Positions 61,456-64,000 of a stretch of DNA of 64,000 nucleotides are shown here, in pieces. Below the pieces are notes generated by a model. That model did not search any database. It was not told where the DNA came from and saw nothing but the letters and a program-made list of their open reading frames with translations. Each line of letters opens with the position of its first letter. Positions within the stretch are counted from its first letter, which is position 1. The position numbers and the translations under genes were made by a program. The DNA is from Enterobacter ludwigii (GTDB taxonomy: Bacteria > Pseudomonadota > Gammaproteobacteria > Enterobacterales > Enterobacteriaceae): positions 2,108,001 through 2,172,000 of the forward strand of contig CP083824.1 of the NCBI GenBank assembly GCA_023023105.1, in the 5' to 3' direction.

Positions 61456-63177
61456 TTATATAACACTACCGGTTTCACCCTCACTCGCAGTCTCTTTGCT
61501 TTGAATGAAGCGGAGTGCCAGATAGAGGTCTGGCGCCAGAATCATTTCATCATCATTGATAGTTGGTCGACTTTCTTTGAACCAGCGTGTTAATTCCGTT
61601 TTCCTGCCCGCAAGGATGAGCTTAATCTGCCGACCCTTCAGGTCACGCTTTAGCTCATTAATGGTTGCCAGGACACTGATATCTGAATACGTGAAGCAGG
61701 CAACGGCATCAATGACCACCCATTTAGGCTGTTCTGCTGCGCCTTCAACTAAGTTCAACACGCGGCGTTTAAAATAAGCCACATTAAAATAGGTCAACGG
61801 TGAGTTAAATCGATACATCAGCACGCCCGGAACCATTTTAATATCGGTGGTATTCCCTAATGAGTGGATCATGCCATTTTCGTCTGTTCCCAGTAAATGC
61901 TCAGAGGGGCGAAAGACTGTACGGAGGAACTGTAACAGGCCAAGCAGCACCGCAAGGCCGATCCCCTGAATTACGCCGATAATTAAAACACAGCCAAACG
62001 TGAAAAAGGCCAGGCGAAATGCCTGTTTATTTCTTCGTCTCAGGTTCCATAGCCCACGCAAATCAATTAATGACCACGACGCATACATTAGAACAATGCC
62101 TAAGGCAGAGACCGGAATAAATTGTAAGGGTTGGGTGAAAAAGAGTAATACGACTCCAATGATTAAGGCTGCGACAATGGATACCAGCTGACTTTTTCCT
62201 CCAGTGGAATCATTAACCGCGGTCCGGGAATCGGCCCCACTAATAGCAAACCCCTGAGATAACCCCGACATGATATTCGCAATACCCAGCGCTCTGAACT
62301 CTGCATCAGCATTAATTTCATAGCCATTTTTCGCGGCAAAACTGCGGGCGGTCAGCATCAGACTGACAAAACTAACCAAAGCCAGGTTCAGCGCCGGGAT
62401 CACTAAATCACGCATCGGGCCCGGCTGGAACGCCACCCAGTTAACGACCGGTAAACCGGGCTGGAAGCCTTCCCCCCCAATAGTGGCAATACCATACTGT
62501 TGCGCAGATGTCCCCCATACCAGAAACGTCGTAATCACGATGGCAATCAACGGTGCGGGCCAGTGGCTGCGAAACGTTTTGATCGCCATTAAAATCGCTA
62601 ACGTTAAAATGGATATTCCTAAGGTTAATAAATGGCTGTCTGAAATTCGGCCCGGTAAGGCAAGAATTTTCTCAATAACCTGCGCTTCATCAAGCTTGAT
62701 CCCGAAAACCTTGCCTAATTGCCCGACAATAATCGTCACGGCTACGCCATTAAGCAGGCCAGTCAGAATAGGGTGAGAAAGCAGATCGGCAAGGGCACCC
62801 AGGCGAAATTTACTGGCAAGCAGACACCATCCGCCCATCATCAATGTCATGACGATCGTCAGTTGCCAGTGCAGTTCGGGATTTCCGGCAGAAAGAGGAA
62901 ACACGACGGCGGCAATCACCGCGCAGGTCGTTGCGTCGGGGCCAACAATAAGCTGACGTGAAGAGCCAAACAGCGCATAGGCTATCATCGGTAAAACACA
63001 TGAATACAGACCTACGATAGCCCCAACACCCGCCAACTCAGCATAAGCAATAGCAACGGGCAGTGCTACAGCCGCAACGGATAACCCGGCTTTAACATCA
63101 TGTTTTAGCCAGCTTTTATCGTAGGCTAATAAATTTTGTAACCCTGGCATGTAGTTTAATAAAAATTTTCCGAACAC
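61456..63177 (-). CDS. SulP/SLC26-family anion transporter with STAS domain
   Basis: The 573-residue protein starts at GTG 63177 (GGAG six bases upstream). About 10-14 membrane segments with the SLC26 signature AVALPVAIAYAELAGVGAIVGLY near residue 35 and GADSRTAVNDSTGGKSQL. A C-terminal cytoplasmic STAS domain (about 455-560) follows, with VVIDAVACFTYSDISVLATI. Relatives carry sulfate, bicarbonate or C4-dicarboxylates (DauA); substrate not assignable. Confidence 0.92.
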   Translation of the reverse strand: MFGKFLLNYMPGLQNLLAYDKSWLKHDVKAGLSVAAVALPVAIAYAELAGVGAIVGLYSCVLPMIAYALFGSSRQLIVGPDATTCAVIAAVVFPLSAGNPELHWQLTIVMTLMMGGWCLLASKFRLGALADLLSHPILTGLLNGVAVTIIVGQLGKVFGIKLDEAQVIEKILALPGRISDSHLLTLGISILTLAILMAIKTFRSHWPAPLIAIVITTFLVWGTSAQQYGIATIGGEGFQPGLPVVNWVAFQPGPMRDLVIPALNLALVSFVSLMLTARSFAAKNGYEINADAEFRALGIANIMSGLSQGFAISGADSRTAVNDSTGGKSQLVSIVAALIIGVVLLFFTQPLQFIPVSALGIVLMYASWSLIDLRGLWNLRRRNKQAFRLAFFTFGCVLIIGVIQGIGLAVLLGLLQFLRTVFRPSEHLLGTDENGMIHSLGNTTDIKMVPGVLMYRFNSPLTYFNVAYFKRRVLNLVEGAAEQPKWVVIDAVACFTYSDISVLATINELKRDLKGRQIKLILAGRKTELTRWFKESRPTINDDEMILAPDLYLALRFIQSKETASEGETGSVI

Positions 63178-63297
63178 GTTTTTCTCCGGATATTGATCTT
63201 ACCTACGTAATGATGGCACGCTTCTAAATAAAATTTTTGTTTTAAAATGGTTCCAGGCTTTGCCGGCATTGGCAGTTGTTACTCTCAGGAGCGCGAT

Positions 63298-63780
63298 ATG
63301 ACCACCTTTTATCAATTTTCTGCTACCAGTCTGCGCGGCCAGGTTATCTCAATGGCTGACTATGCTGGCAAACTGGTTTTGGTGGTGAACACTGCCAGTC
63401 AGTGTGGATTCACGCCACAATACTCTGGCCTTGAAGCGCTCTACAAGAAGTATGCTGGCCATGGGTTTGTGGTGCTGGGTTTCCCCTGCAACCAGTTTGG
63501 TAAGCAGGAACCCGGTGGTGCTGATGAAATCGAGCAGACCTGTTATATCAACTACGGTGTGAGCTTCCCGATGTTCGAGAAAGTAGAGGTCAACGGCAAT
63601 GCCGCGCACCCGGTGTTTCGTTACCTGAAAAATGAATTGCCCGGGGTGCTGGGGGGACGGATCAAGTGGAATTTCACGAAGTTCCTGATAGGTCGCGACG
63701 GTACACCGCTTAAGCGTTTTGCACCGTTCACGACGCCGGAGAAAATGGAAGCCTCCATCCTCGCCGCACTCAAGATCTGA
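63298..63780 (+). CDS. Glutathione peroxidase family protein
   Basis: 160 residues from ATG 63298 (AGGAG upstream). Peroxidatic Cys36 in NTASQCGFTPQY, Gln in FPCNQFGKQEPG and Trp in KWNFTKFLIGRDG form the catalytic set. It uses Cys rather than selenocysteine. It reduces H2O2 and organic hydroperoxides with thioredoxin or glutathione. No operon partners. Confidence 0.93.
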   Translation: MTTFYQFSATSLRGQVISMADYAGKLVLVVNTASQCGFTPQYSGLEALYKKYAGHGFVVLGFPCNQFGKQEPGGADEIEQTCYINYGVSFPMFEKVEVNGNAAHPVFRYLKNELPGVLGGRIKWNFTKFLIGRDGTPLKRFAPFTTPEKMEASILAALKI

Positions 63781-63950
63781 GTGTTCCCGTTATTCGAGAT
63801 ATTTGCTTCTGGCGTACTTTCGGCAAACGGCAGGTAGTATGACCGCCCGTTGACAGGGGGGGCGTATACAATACCGCAAGGGATAAACTGATTGAAGCCG
63901 TCGCGTATAATCACTTATTCTTTGTCGTTTAAACATGCAGGAGATGCGTC

Positions 63951-64000
63951 ATGATCGGCGAAACGCGCGGGCGGGGAAGACCACGAAAAACAGAAAGCAC
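63951..64000 (+). CDS. Probable TetR-family regulator, 3' end outside the window
   Basis: Only 16 codons are visible, starting MIGETRGRGRPRKTES. The Gly-Arg-Pro-Arg-Lys run before the HTH is common in TetR regulators. GGAG lies eight bases before the ATG and a TATAAT -10 lies at 63906-63911. The call rests on this short stretch. Confidence 0.55.
   Translation, partial: MIGETRGRGRPRKTES

Noticed and set aside
1..64000. tRNA, rRNA, CRISPR or prophage
   Set aside because: No cloverleaf, regular spaced repeats or phage structural genes were seen in reading; a dedicated RNA and repeat search was not possible here.

Overview
The window looks like the chromosome of an enteric bacterium of the Enterobacter/Lelliottia/Leclercia type. 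From dmsD (about 12.6 kb) onward the gene order follows the Escherichia coli terminus region: ynfE-ynfD-ynfC-speG-ynfB-ynfA-rspAB-ydfJ-ydfI-ydfZ-rspR-ydfG-dcp, then ldhA-ydbH-ynbE-ydbL-feaR-feaB-tynA-paaZ-paaABCDEFGHIJK-paaX-paaY. Lengths and start contexts match the E. coli proteins closely, but accessory genes sit at several junctions and the Qin prophage of E. coli K-12 is absent. This identification rests on remembered E. coli proteins; no database search was made.

Region 1 (1-12.6 kb) is accessory. It holds a partial diguanylate cyclase, a LysR regulator divergent from an NAD-binding epimerase-like gene, an orphan barstar, an IS3-family element, and a LysR-divergent redox operon. That operon has two Cys-nucleophile alpha/beta hydrolases, an NAD(P)-binding protein, a short-chain dehydrogenase and an old yellow enzyme. 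The last is cut by a complete 1057-bp IS903-like element with a perfect 9-bp target duplication.

Region 2 (12.6-32.2 kb) holds the dmsD/ynfE locus, where the catalytic subunit has an in-frame amber codon and the electron-transfer and anchor subunits are missing. It continues with speG, the rspAB sugar-acid block with its GntR regulator, ydfG, dcp, a small cold-shock/zinc-ribbon cluster, and mgtC. The mgtC leader is about 270 nt and contains a Pro-Pro-Pro peptide, alternative hairpins and a terminator-like stem. An MFS gene is divergent from mgtC.

Region 3 (32.2-58.5 kb) holds ldhA, the ydbH-ynbE-ydbL intermembrane lipid-transport operon, and the complete aromatic amine to phenylacetate pathway. 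TynA oxidises phenylethylamine in the periplasm and FeaB makes phenylacetate. PaaK activates it, PaaABCE (with PaaD) epoxidises it, PaaG and PaaZ isomerise and open the ring, and PaaF/H/J finish beta-oxidation. PaaI and PaaY are thioesterases and PaaX is the repressor. The activator gene feaR carries a one-base frameshift although FeaR-type boxes remain upstream of feaB and tynA. A diguanylate cyclase and a periplasmic alkylsulfatase are inserted between feaB and tynA.

Region 4 (58.5-64 kb) has two unrecognised exported-protein genes, a DUF2569-type membrane protein, a SulP transporter, a glutathione peroxidase and the start of a TetR-type regulator. No tRNA, rRNA, CRISPR array or prophage was seen. 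The most notable items are the mgtC leader, the shared promoter/operator geometry of rspA and rspR, the hairpin over the ynfE ribosome binding site, and three separate gene lesions (oye, ynfE, feaR).
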